Shown here in pieces: positions 56,003 through 63,451 of a stretch of 64,000 nt of DNA. Each line of letters begins with the position of its first letter. Positions within the stretch are counted from its first letter, which is position 1. The position numbers and the translations under genes are program-made. Below the pieces are notes generated by a model. It was not told the DNA's origin. It saw nothing but the letters and a program-made list of their open reading frames with translations, and ran no database searches. Source of the DNA: Kineococcus sp. NBC_00420 (GTDB lineage: Bacteria > Actinomycetota > Actinomycetes > Actinomycetales > Kineococcaceae); contig NZ_CP107930.1 in the NCBI RefSeq assembly GCF_036021035.1, forward strand, positions 4,922,006 through 4,986,005, in the 5' to 3' direction.

Positions 56003-56395
56003 ATGGCCACCTCGACCCTGCCGATCGCCGCAACAGCAAGCGCCGATGCTGTCGCATGCTGCGCGCCCCTGGCTCGGCAGCCGCTCAGCGCCGAGGCCGC
56101 CACCACCCTCTCGCGCACCATGAAGGCGCTCGCGGACCCCGCCCGCCTACGCCTGCTCTCCCTGGTCGCCGCCCACGAGGGCGGCGAGGCCTGCGTCTGC
56201 GACCTCATCGAACCGCTGGGCCTAAGCCAGCCCACCGTGTCCCACCACCTGAAGGTCCTCGTCGACGCCGGCCTGCTCACCCGCGAGAAGAGGGGCGTCT
56301 GGGCGTACTACACCCTCGTGCCGGAGGCGATGAATGCCATCGCGGCCGTCCTGACTGCACCGTCGGGTCATACCACCGGCACCCCCGCCTGCTGA
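56003..56395 (+). CDS. arsR: ArsR-family arsenic repressor
   Basis: A 130-residue winged-helix repressor. The DNA-binding part is LSQPTVSHHLKVLVDAGLLT (about 74-93), with ACVCDLIEPLG before it. Possible As(III) ligands are Cys19-Cys20 in the N-terminal arm and Cys64/Cys66 in CVCD. This combination differs from E. coli ArsR and resembles the N-terminal CC plus CVC arrangement known in corynebacterial ArsR. Arsenite binding would release the operator. ATG 56003. Confidence 0.92.
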   Translation: MATSTLPIAATASADAVACCAPLARQPLSAEAATTLSRTMKALADPARLRLLSLVAAHEGGEACVCDLIEPLGLSQPTVSHHLKVLVDAGLLTREKRGVWAYYTLVPEAMNAIAAVLTAPSGHTTGTPAC

Positions 56396-56402
56396 GCGCA
56401 CC

Positions 56403-56969
56403 GTGACCACTCCCGCGCCGCAGCTCTACGGCCCGCACGACATCGTCGTCTTCCCGCTCATCGAGCCGGACTGGCCCGAGGTCCGCACCGTCTACATCGA
56501 CGGCATCGCCACCGGCCACGCGACCTTCGAAGCCGACCCACCAGCCACTTGGGCCGCCTTCGACGCCAGCAGGCACCCCGACCACCGGCTCGTCGCCCGT
56601 GATGAGCGCGGCACCCTGCTCGGCTGGGTCGCGGTCTCGCCCGTCTCGTCCCGCCCGGTCTACGCGGGCGTCGTCGAGCACTCCCTCTACGTCGCCCCCG
56701 GCGCTCGCGGTCGTGGCGTCGGGCGGCGACTGCTCGATGAGCTGGTCGCCGCCACCGAGGACAGCGGCATTTGGACCATCCAGTCCTCCCTGTTCCCCGA
56801 GAACCTCGCCAGCGTTGCCCTGCACCGAGCGGCCGGCTTCCGCGAGGTCGGTCGCCGGGAGCGCATCGCCCTCATGACCTACGGCCCGCTCGCCGGTCAG
56901 TGGCGCGACACCGTCCTCATCGAGCGCCGCAGCCCCGTCGCGGGTACCGCAGCCTCGTCAGCCCGCTGA
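56403..56969 (+). CDS. arsN: ArsN1-like GNAT acetyltransferase
   Basis: A 188-residue GNAT enzyme of the phosphinothricin-acetyltransferase type. The acetyl-CoA loop is GARGRGVGRRLLDELV (about 101-116), followed by GIWTIQSSLFPENLASVALH and GFREVGRRERIA. Family members in ars operons (ArsN1) acetylate the arsenic antibiotic arsinothricin, and relatives give phosphinothricin resistance. The gene starts 7 nt after arsR and is co-directional with arsC. Substrate assignment rests on context and family pattern. Confidence 0.85.
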   Translation: MTTPAPQLYGPHDIVVFPLIEPDWPEVRTVYIDGIATGHATFEADPPATWAAFDASRHPDHRLVARDERGTLLGWVAVSPVSSRPVYAGVVEHSLYVAPGARGRGVGRRLLDELVAATEDSGIWTIQSSLFPENLASVALHRAAGFREVGRRERIALMTYGPLAGQWRDTVLIERRSPVAGTAASSAR

Positions 56970-57018
56970 CTTCTACGCCGTCTTGCTCCCGAATCCGTCA
57001 CTTTCCCAGGAGATCGTC

Positions 57019-57447
57019 GTGCCCAAGCCCCACATCCTCTTCGTGTGCGTGAAGAACGGCGGGAAGTCGCAGATGGCCGCCGGCCTCATGCGCCAGGCCG
57101 CCGGGGACGCCGTGACCGTCGACTCCGCTGGCACCAAGGCCGGCGACAAGCTCAACGCCCTGTCGGTTGAAAGCCTGACCGAAGCCGGCGTGGACATCAG
57201 CGCCGGGCGTCCGAAGCAGTTGACCGACGACCTGATCCGCTCGGCTGACCTGGTCGTCGTGCTCGGCGCCGAGGCGAAGGTCGAGCCCGTCGGCGGCACC
57301 CCCGTCGAGGTCTGGGAGACCGACGAGCCGTCCCTGCGCGGGATCGAGGGCATGGAGCGGATGCGGCTCGTCCGCGACGACATCGCCCGCCGGGTCAAGC
57401 AGCTCACGGAGCGCCTGAAGACAGTGTCGGCAGGGTCTGATGGCTGA
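57019..57447 (+). CDS. arsC: arsenate reductase, mycothiol-type ArsC
   Basis: A 142-residue low-molecular-weight-phosphatase-fold protein. The active loop is CVKNGGKS with Cys10, where the usual Arg of CX5R is Lys16. Cys10 is the only Cys in the protein, so a Cys relay as in Bacillus ArsC is impossible. Corynebacterium glutamicum enzymes with one catalytic Cys use mycothiol and mycoredoxin, and I infer this mechanism. It reduces As(V) to As(III), which Acr3 then exports. CAGGAGA precedes GTG 57019. Confidence 0.9.
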   Translation: MPKPHILFVCVKNGGKSQMAAGLMRQAAGDAVTVDSAGTKAGDKLNALSVESLTEAGVDISAGRPKQLTDDLIRSADLVVVLGAEAKVEPVGGTPVEVWETDEPSLRGIEGMERMRLVRDDIARRVKQLTERLKTVSAGSDG

Positions 57448-57766
57448 CGGCCCCGGCGAGGCCAGACAGGAGAATCGGCAGCCTCCGCGGTGCTGGTGGT
57501 GCGGTGCGGTGGCGAACAGTCAGGAGCACCGTGTGAAAGCGACCCAACTTCGGCGCATGCTCCGCAGGCACGATCACCTCGTAAACGGGTCGAGCGACGT
57601 ACCCACCTTCGCGGACCCAATGCCAACGCAATCAAATTCTCACCTTCGCTGTCGCGGATGCAACAACGCGCGCAGTGAGGCCTCGTCGATAGCTGCTCGC
57701 GCCGCTACTGACCAAAATTCTCTGCGCTGGCGTCACCTGCTTCGTCATAGGACGCCTGCTGCGTAA
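57440..57766 (+). CDS. small HNH-like zinc protein
   Basis: A 108-residue protein. CWWCG (about 18-22) and CRGCNNARS (about 71-79) form two CxxC pairs around an EHR (about 29-31), the layout of HNH-type zinc folds. The fold is short and the catalytic His after the second pair is not evident, so it may be a decayed or non-nuclease member. It overlaps the arsC end by 8 nt and the convergent ApeA-like gene by 22 nt. Base composition drops here. Function unknown. Confidence 0.55.
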   Translation: MADGPGEARQENRQPPRCWWCGAVANSQEHRVKATQLRRMLRRHDHLVNGSSDVPTFADPMPTQSNSHLRCRGCNNARSEASSIAARAATDQNSLRWRHLLRHRTPAA

Positions 57767-59241
57767 GCCATGCTGGCCAACGGGGAGGAGGCAATCCAGT
57801 AAGACGTGCCGACCGATGGGGTGGTCCCGGCGCGGTACTCCGCGAGGCGCGATCCTGGCCAGGAGAACTCGCAAGCGTCCATATTGGCCAGCGCATACTG
57901 GAACCGCTGGTGATCGCGTAGACGGCTTCGCAGTTCTACAAGAGGGACTCCCAGCTCTAGCAAGAGAACAAGTCGCAGAACCCATTCTGTCGAGGTAGCC
58001 AGCTGGTAATACTCGTCGATCTGCTCTTGGTAATCTCGTGGTTCCTTCTCGAAACGATGTGCCTCAAAGTTTCTCACTGAAACGACAGTAGAGATCCAAT
58101 ACTCGTGATCTTGCCCAATTAGGCCGGGGGCTACAATTTCTGCGGGCCCAACGAAGTCCCGCAATCGGTCCTTGAAGTCGGGGTAGTTGAAAAACTTGAA
58201 GCTCATCTTCAGGTGCTTCAGCGACTGACTGCGTTGGTTCGCTGAGATGGCGCCCAACTCGACCATCTTGTCCGCGGCAGCTTCCGCCGCCGCGAGAGCG
58301 ACCTTTCTAGTCCTCTTGTCGTTCAAAGTTGCGTAAGGTTTGACGTCCCCTCGGCAGCGCCGATGCAAACCTTCGAGCGAACTTGCGTTCGCAAGGACTG
58401 CCAGCTCCAGAGTGACCTCGTACATGAGATGTTTGCTCGCCATGTCGGGTATAGGCGCCAACCGTTGGAACAGGCCGAGCGCGTCAGCAACTACTGACAA
58501 TTTCAATCGCGCCGGCGCGAGTAGGCAATCCTGCGATATGGAAGTTTCCGACTTTCTCTCACCGACGAACACGCGGTCTACCCACGGTTCTCCTGTGCTC
58601 GGTAGCAGCTGTACGCGCTGCTCACGCCAAGCGATATTGGTCCACAAGCGCAGCAACGTGACGCATCGGCCTACAAACTGGCGCTGCCACTCAAAGTCGG
58701 TAAATCCAACGTCCATCGTGAGTTCGAGCCAGCTGTCTGCGCCGTCGGTGAAAGCCCGAAGCTTACCAATTCCCTCGGTCAGAGTTACATCCACTTCAGG
58801 GCTGTCAGGAAAAATGCCACGCCAGATGCGCGCCTCGGGAAGCGAGAAGCGCGCACCTACGAAGGTTGTCGCGGACGTCGGTGCATGGGCGCCAACAAGC
58901 AGAACCTTGCCATACAGTGTTTGTCCCGGCGGGGGCCATGGAACAGAGGCAAGGCGTGCATCCGAGATAGTAACTTTTCGACCGTCGTCCAGCACGCCCA
59001 GCAGAGGTATGGGGTCATTGTCAGCGACCAAGTCTTTGGGGTCACCGCTCGAAGTAATTTCGATGAAACCATCGCCCTGCTTTCGGTGGAGCCCATGCGA
59101 CGTACGGGCGGCGCCTTGCGTGACGACTTGGACGCCCCCTGATCCTCGTGTGAGCTTCCCCGGAACTTGACTTCCGCCCTCGCTCCAAAATCGACCCTCG
59201 GCGCCATCCTCCAGGAGGCCATCCAGCTCAGCACCCGTCAT
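57745..59241 (-). CDS. ApeA-like HEPN protein, probable phage defence
   Basis: A 498-residue protein. The N-terminal half (EGRFWSEGGSQVPGKLTRG, about 15-33, then a beta-rich domain to about 160) resembles the ApeA N-terminal domain. The C-terminal half is helical with the HEPN RNase motif Arg-x4-His at Arg390-His395 (RNFEAH). ApeA is a known anti-phage gene thought to act by RNA cleavage and abortive infection. The codon use is less GC-rich than in neighbours, a sign of transfer. ATG 59241 lies 7 nt after TAGCAT, a leaderless layout. No adjacent antitoxin is evident. Confidence 0.75.
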   Translation of the reverse strand: MTGAELDGLLEDGAEGRFWSEGGSQVPGKLTRGSGGVQVVTQGAARTSHGLHRKQGDGFIEITSSGDPKDLVADNDPIPLLGVLDDGRKVTISDARLASVPWPPPGQTLYGKVLLVGAHAPTSATTFVGARFSLPEARIWRGIFPDSPEVDVTLTEGIGKLRAFTDGADSWLELTMDVGFTDFEWQRQFVGRCVTLLRLWTNIAWREQRVQLLPSTGEPWVDRVFVGERKSETSISQDCLLAPARLKLSVVADALGLFQRLAPIPDMASKHLMYEVTLELAVLANASSLEGLHRRCRGDVKPYATLNDKRTRKVALAAAEAAADKMVELGAISANQRSQSLKHLKMSFKFFNYPDFKDRLRDFVGPAEIVAPGLIGQDHEYWISTVVSVRNFEAHRFEKEPRDYQEQIDEYYQLATSTEWVLRLVLLLELGVPLVELRSRLRDHQRFQYALANMDACEFSWPGSRLAEYRAGTTPSVGTSYWIASSPLASMAYAAGVL

Positions 59242-59248
59242 AAGAGCG

Positions 59249-59254
59249 ATGCTA
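59249..59254 (-). promoter_or_regulatory. -10 hexamer for the ApeA-like gene
   Basis: TAGCAT on the minus strand with 7 nt to ATG 59241. It is the same spacing as in the core genes, although the gene itself looks foreign. Confidence 0.45.
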
Positions 59255-59303
59255 GGGCGCCCATAGGCGGAGCCGGGGCGAAACTGAGGTTTTGGTCAGT
59301 TAC

Positions 59304-59345
59304 GGGGTTTTGTCAGTAGCGGTCGGTCGCTACTGACAAAGCCCC
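59304..59345 (-). terminator. 17-bp stem-loop between two accessory genes
   Basis: GGGGTTTTGTCAGTAGC (59304-59320) pairs with 59329-59345 with a single T-G mismatch; the loop is GGTCGGTC. It lies after the unknown gene and before the ApeA-like gene, both minus. It can end the first transcript, or be a regulatory or protein-bound site. A partial copy, TTTTGGTCAGTTAC, lies just upstream. Confidence 0.65.
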
Positions 59346-59484
59346 ACTGATGACGGTCGTCGTCAAGACTCAAACGACAGGCGCAGAGCAGGTGTCGACC
59401 GCCAGCAACATCGTACGCAATACGACATGGCTCGCCATCTACCTGCGCCAGGAGCGGCCCCGCAGATGACCCCGGCGCTCGTAC

Positions 59485-60576
59485 CTACGCCAAAGTCAGG
59501 TCTCGGCAGCGGACCAACAGGTCGGACGAGTGCTCCGTGAGCGCGATCACTCCCTGATCGATCCCCAAGGTCCACCGAGGCGACGCGGGCAGGAGAAGGC
59601 CCGCTTCCTCGGTCATCAGCCGTCGGAACCAGGTCCCACCGTCTCGCGAAAGCCGCTCCTGCAGTTCCCTCACTCCACTGAGCAACTGCGCCGCACGTTC
59701 CCCCAGGTCCATGGGCGTCCCGGCGATGCTGAGGAGCCTGGGATGGAAGACCGCCCCGTCGAAGGCGTGGAACGTGCTCACGTGCGCCTTCCGAAGCTGG
59801 AGCAAGTCGTCCGGGGAGTGGGGCGGCCCCGCGAGGCCGGTTGCGATCATTGAACGGTTCAGCAGGTCTACCGTCGGCCAGCTGCGGGCCACCGTCCGCA
59901 GCAACTCCTCGTTGACGGTCCAGTGGGGGTCTCCCGAGTCGCCGGAGTCGTGGACGACCACGTCGATGGCGAAGAAGTCGGCCTGTCTCACGATCACCAT
60001 CAGGACCTGCTCGGTGCGCACAGCGAAGCCATCGTCCTCGTGCTGCATCGAGAGGTGCAGGTGATGGATCCCCCAAGCGTGCAGGAGTAGGTCCAAGCCC
60101 CGCTTCAGCGGCTTGTTCGGCCTTTTCCGGCGCGCGTACGCGTACTTGGTCTGCTTGCTGAGGTAGGGGGAAAGGTCACCGCCCGTTCGCGCTAGGTACA
60201 GCACCTGCCGCAGTCCGGGGCTGATCTCACCGCGGTGCAGATGCTCCCCAGTCCTTAGGGCGTCGGACAGGTGCACCCGCCGGGGCCGCGGAGTGATCTT
60301 GCGCTCGGACCAGGTGAGGTAGTCCAACAGCAGGTCTTCAACGGACCGGACGGCGACTGCATCTCGGTCCGACGGGTGATGGGGGACCAGGGAGAGCAGG
60401 CACTCATGTAAGTCGCCGACGAAGTCCGCACCTGCGTCCCAGGACCGCGAGGGGTCTGTCGTCCCATCTGTTGCGATGTCATCCTCCACAGGGAGGAGGC
60501 CATCGCTCGCATCGCTCTCCACGACAGCAACGATGACAGCAGCGCGACCTGGACACAGCCGGATTCCTGCGACCAC
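59485..60576 (-). CDS. unrecognised 363-residue protein
   Basis: I do not recognise this protein. GTG 60576 is the most likely start, but there is no ribosome site, and a TTG at 60660 inside the right repeat is possible. Visible features are a conserved-looking LDLLLHAWGIHHLHLS (His-rich, about 170-185), an AIDVVVHD strand (about 211-218) and a basic YARRKRPNKPLKRG just before the first. Similar WGIHHLHL segments occur in my memory of unassigned proteins from mobile islands. Next to the ApeA-like gene and at the island end, a defence role is plausible but unproven. Confidence 0.6.
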   Translation of the reverse strand: MVAGIRLCPGRAAVIVAVVESDASDGLLPVEDDIATDGTTDPSRSWDAGADFVGDLHECLLSLVPHHPSDRDAVAVRSVEDLLLDYLTWSERKITPRPRRVHLSDALRTGEHLHRGEISPGLRQVLYLARTGGDLSPYLSKQTKYAYARRKRPNKPLKRGLDLLLHAWGIHHLHLSMQHEDDGFAVRTEQVLMVIVRQADFFAIDVVVHDSGDSGDPHWTVNEELLRTVARSWPTVDLLNRSMIATGLAGPPHSPDDLLQLRKAHVSTFHAFDGAVFHPRLLSIAGTPMDLGERAAQLLSGVRELQERLSRDGGTWFRRLMTEEAGLLLPASPRWTLGIDQGVIALTEHSSDLLVRCRDLTLA

Positions 60577-60587
60577 TAGCGGACAGT

Positions 60588-60603
60588 CACCCGCTCTGAC
60601 CTG
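60588..60603 (+). repeat. inverted copy of an attachment-site segment
   Basis: The 16 bp at 60588-60603 are the exact inverse of 60704-60719 inside the right repeat (and of the same segment in the left repeat). It may be an arm site for the integrase or excisionase. The two copies at the right end could also form a large cruciform. Confidence 0.45.
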
Positions 60604-60649
60604 GGCAAACTCGGACGGTGCCGGACACCCCTGGACCTCCCGCCCATAT

Positions 60650-60743
60650 CTGGGGGTCAAGGGGTCGCAGGTTCAAATCCTGTCAGCCCGACCAGCGGAA
60701 ACGCAGGTCAGAGCGGGTGTTCGTCTTCGGGCGGGCACCCGCT
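60650..60743 (+). repeat. right attachment repeat (attR) with tRNA fragment
   Basis: Copy of 47261-47354: an 81-bp identity, one mismatch, then 12 matching bases. It contains the tRNA-Pro 3' half (60650-60694), which lacks the acceptor and D arm 5' strands and so is not a gene, plus a second copy of the terminator hairpin. Confidence 0.95.
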
Positions 60744-60864
60744 TCGTCGTTCCCGGGGTCTCCCTCCGGGCCGCGGCCGGCCACGGGGGCGAACGGGTGG
60801 ATCCGAAACCTGCCGGTAACACGCTTGGGCCACACTGCGCTCCACCCTCGAGCATCGGAGCACA

Positions 60865-62403
60865 GTGAGCCACGAACGACGCGGCGGCCCGGACCTGCCG
60901 GACCTGCCGGACCTGCCGGACCCGCTGGACTCCGCGCACGGCGTCCAGAAGAGCCGCCTGGTGAAGACGTTGCGACGCGGCGACATCGTCCTCTTCATCG
61001 TCGCCGCCGTCATCAGCGCGGACAGCATCGCCGTCCTGGCCGCCGGCGGACCCGAGGGTCTGGTGTGGTCGGCGTTCATCGGCATCGCCTTCCTCGTCCC
61101 GTCGGCCTTCGTCTTCGCCGAGACCTCCTCGACGTATCCCGAGGAGGGCGGCCCGTACCAGTGGGTGCGCCGGGCCTTCGGCCGGACCTGGGCCTCGATC
61201 GCGGTGATGCTCTACTGGATCACCAACCCGATCTGGCTCGGGGGTTCGCTGGCCTTCATCGCCGGGTCGGTGTGGGCGGAGTACGTCACCCCGACCTCGG
61301 CCCTCGGTGACTTCGTCGTGAAGCTCGCCTTCGTCTGGGTCGCGATCCTGCTGGCCATCGTCAGCCTCAAGCGCGGCAAGCTCCTCATCAACGCCGGCGC
61401 CTACGCGAAGCTCTTCGTCCTGCTGAGCCTGACCGTCACGGCCCTCGTCCACGTCGCGCAGGTGGGTTCGGCCGGGATCGACTGGTCGAGCGCGCGCCCC
61501 ACGGCCGCCGGGTTCCTCCTCATCGTGCCCGTCGCCCTCTTCGCCTTCGTCGGCTTCGAGGCGCCGAGCGCGGCCTCCGAGGAGATGCACGACGCGCAGA
61601 AGGACACCCCCGTCGCCATCGCCCGCGGTGCGGGCATCACGCTCATCGCCTACCTCGCCCCGGTACTGGCGATCATCCTGGTCACCCCGGCGGATCGCAC
61701 GGCCGACTCCGGGGTCATGCAGGCCATAGAGGAGAGCTACGCGGTCTTCGGGCCTGCCTCGGGGGTCCTGCTGACCGTCACGGGGCTGGCCTTCGTCTAC
61801 GCGCTGCTGACCCAGGGCAGCGCCTGGATGATCGCCACCGACCGGATGCAGGCCGTGGCCGCCGGCGACGGCGCCTTCTTCACGACCAGGCTGGGCGAGT
61901 TCTCCCGACGCCTCGGCACCCCGGTCCGGATGAACCTGCTCTCCGGCTGCGTCGGGACGGTCTTCCTCGCCGCGGCCACGCTCCTGGTCCACGGGACGGC
62001 CGCCGCGGTGTTCGGGGTGGTCCTCACCCAGGCGGTCTCGACCCTGCTCATCAGCTACGTCGTCATCCTGCCCGCGATGATGTGGTTGCGGCACAAGCAC
62101 GACGTCCCGCGTCCCTACCAGGTCCCCGGCGGCCTCAGGGGCTACACCGTCCTGCTGACGATCATGTACGCCTTCGTCCTCCTCGGCTCCGTCGCGGCGA
62201 TCGTCCCGGGCGTCCTGGAGGGCTGGCTGGGGCTCGACTACGACTTCCTCGACGAGTGGGGGGTCAGCCGGGGCAGCTTTGAGGTGTTCACCGTGGGCAC
62301 CCTCGTCGTCGTGATCGCCGCGGCGCTCGTGGGCCGGGCCGTCGGCGGCGCCCGCGACGAACTCGCCGTGCCCCTTGCGGAACCGGAAGCGTCCCGACGC
62401 TAG
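60865..62403 (+). CDS. APC-family amino acid permease
   Basis: A 512-residue transporter with 12 likely membrane helices. The first-helix region (GDIVLFIVAAVISADSIAVL, about 39-58) and GFEAPSAASEEMHDAQKDTPV (about 231-251) are the usual APC signatures, of the sort seen in glutamate/GABA antiporters and related carriers. Substrate is not readable. A short Leu-Pro-Asp repeat near the N-terminus comes from a 9-bp tandem repeat (GGACCTGCC, 60891-60917). GTG start; convergent with the TetR gene, 12 nt apart. Confidence 0.85.
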   Translation: MSHERRGGPDLPDLPDLPDPLDSAHGVQKSRLVKTLRRGDIVLFIVAAVISADSIAVLAAGGPEGLVWSAFIGIAFLVPSAFVFAETSSTYPEEGGPYQWVRRAFGRTWASIAVMLYWITNPIWLGGSLAFIAGSVWAEYVTPTSALGDFVVKLAFVWVAILLAIVSLKRGKLLINAGAYAKLFVLLSLTVTALVHVAQVGSAGIDWSSARPTAAGFLLIVPVALFAFVGFEAPSAASEEMHDAQKDTPVAIARGAGITLIAYLAPVLAIILVTPADRTADSGVMQAIEESYAVFGPASGVLLTVTGLAFVYALLTQGSAWMIATDRMQAVAAGDGAFFTTRLGEFSRRLGTPVRMNLLSGCVGTVFLAAATLLVHGTAAAVFGVVLTQAVSTLLISYVVILPAMMWLRHKHDVPRPYQVPGGLRGYTVLLTIMYAFVLLGSVAAIVPGVLEGWLGLDYDFLDEWGVSRGSFEVFTVGTLVVVIAAALVGRAVGGARDELAVPLAEPEASRR

Positions 62404-62415
62404 GGGCCGGGCGCC

Positions 62416-62991
62416 TCAGTCGGGGTGGTCGGGGCTCAGCGGCCACCACGGCGGCACGAGCAGGGCGAAGTCGTCGAGGAACGCCTCCGGGTCGCGGGGG
62501 GCCTCGCCCGCGAGCCACACCGAGACCGCACCGACCGTGCCGTCGGCCACGAAGCGGGCCACGAGCTCCGGGTCGGCGACGGGGGAGCGGACCGCCCCGC
62601 GCTCGACGAGGAGACGGATGGAGGCACGGAAGTGCTCGCTCAACAGCGAGCGCAACGAGGCGTCCGCGGCGCTCGCGAGGCTGCGCAGGTAGACGTCGCG
62701 GTGGCTCTCGAGGTGGTGCAGCACCGCGAGCGTGGTGTCGCGGACGGCGACGTCCCACGCGCGCTCGTGCGCCCCGCCCAGGAAGCGTTCGCGGGCCTCG
62801 TCCAGCTCCCCGCGCAGCACCGCGCGGAGCAGGCCGGAAGGGGAGTCGCTGTGCTCGTAGAACGTGGACCGGTGCACCCCCGCGGCGCGGGCGATCTCCG
62901 CGACGGACAGGGTCTCCGGGTTCTTGACCGCGGCCAGTTCGAGCACCGCGGCCGAGAGTCGCTCGAAACTGCGCCGAGCTCGAGCGTCCAC
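62416..62991 (-). CDS. TetR-family regulator
   Basis: A 191-residue TetR-type repressor. The N-terminal HTH is LSVAEIARAAGVHRSTFYEH (about 28-47), and a C-terminal ligand domain of about 120 residues follows (VRDTTLAVLHHLESHRDVYL). The ligand is unknown. It lies tail to tail with the APC permease and upstream of nothing co-directional except ynfA on the same strand, so the permease is a possible but unproven target. Confidence 0.88.
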   Translation of the reverse strand: MDARARRSFERLSAAVLELAAVKNPETLSVAEIARAAGVHRSTFYEHSDSPSGLLRAVLRGELDEARERFLGGAHERAWDVAVRDTTLAVLHHLESHRDVYLRSLASAADASLRSLLSEHFRASIRLLVERGAVRSPVADPELVARFVADGTVGAVSVWLAGEAPRDPEAFLDDFALLVPPWWPLSPDHPD

Positions 62992-63043
62992 CGTCCGACC
63001 CTACCGTTCGACGTGCGCGACGGGTGTCGGCGTCCGGGCGCCG

Positions 63044-63379
63044 CTACGACGGGCGGGGGGCGTACACGATCAGGCCCACGCCGACGAGGCAGACCAGTGC
63101 CCCGGCGACGTCGAAGCGGTCCGGGCGGTACCCGTCGACGAGCGCGCCCCAGAGCAGCGAGCCGGCCACGAACACCCCGCCGTAGGCGGCGAGGACGCGT
63201 CCGAACTGCGCGTTCGGCTGCAACGTCGCGGCGAACCCGTAGAGACCGAGGGCGATGACCCCCGCGCCGATCCAGGCGATCCCGCGGTGCTCGCGCACGC
63301 CCTGCCAGACCAGCCACGCCCCGCCGATCTCCAGCAGGGCGGCGAGCACGAACAGGGAGATCGAGCGCAGGGCGTCCAC
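63044..63379 (-). CDS. ynfA: YnfA/UPF0060 membrane protein
   Basis: A 111-residue four-helix membrane protein of the UPF0060 family: [20 protein letters not shown] (about 10-29), [41 protein letters not shown] and [14 protein letters not shown]. It resembles small multidrug resistance (SMR) efflux proteins. The GTG 63379 start gives the standard length of 108-112. Function in this organism is unknown. Confidence 0.93.
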   Translation of the reverse strand: MDALRSISLFVLAALLEIGGAWLVWQGVREHRGIAWIGAGVIALGLYGFAATLQPNAQFGRVLAAYGGVFVAGSLLWGALVDGYRPDRFDVAGALVCLVGVGLIVYAPRPS

Positions 63380-63404
63380 GGGGCGGAACCTACCCGCGAA
63401 CGCA

Positions 63405-63436
63405 CGACGGGACCGCTCCGGTGAGCGGTCCCGTCG
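63405..63436 (-). terminator. terminator after the glycerol dehydrogenase gene
   Basis: A perfect 14-bp stem (63405-63418 with 63423-63436) and a CGGT loop. It lies 15 nt beyond the stop of the minus-strand dehydrogenase. Confidence 0.8.
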
Positions 63437-63451
63437 CGCTGCCGGGGATTC

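Noticed and set aside
57440-57766. An active HNH endonuclease
   Set aside because: The two CxxC pairs are there, but the catalytic His after the second pair is not visible and the protein is short; kept only as HNH-like.
60650-60694. A second tRNA-Pro
   Set aside because: Only the 3' part from the anticodon loop on is present. The 5' acceptor and D arm are missing, so it is the attachment-site copy.
60891-60926. CRISPR-like repeats
   Set aside because: It is a 9-bp tandem repeat inside the permease gene, with no spacers and no cas genes anywhere in the window.
62416-63258. Plus-strand frame opposite the TetR and YnfA genes
   Set aside because: Both minus-strand proteins are clear family members of normal length; the opposite frame is His/Arg/Glu-rich noise.
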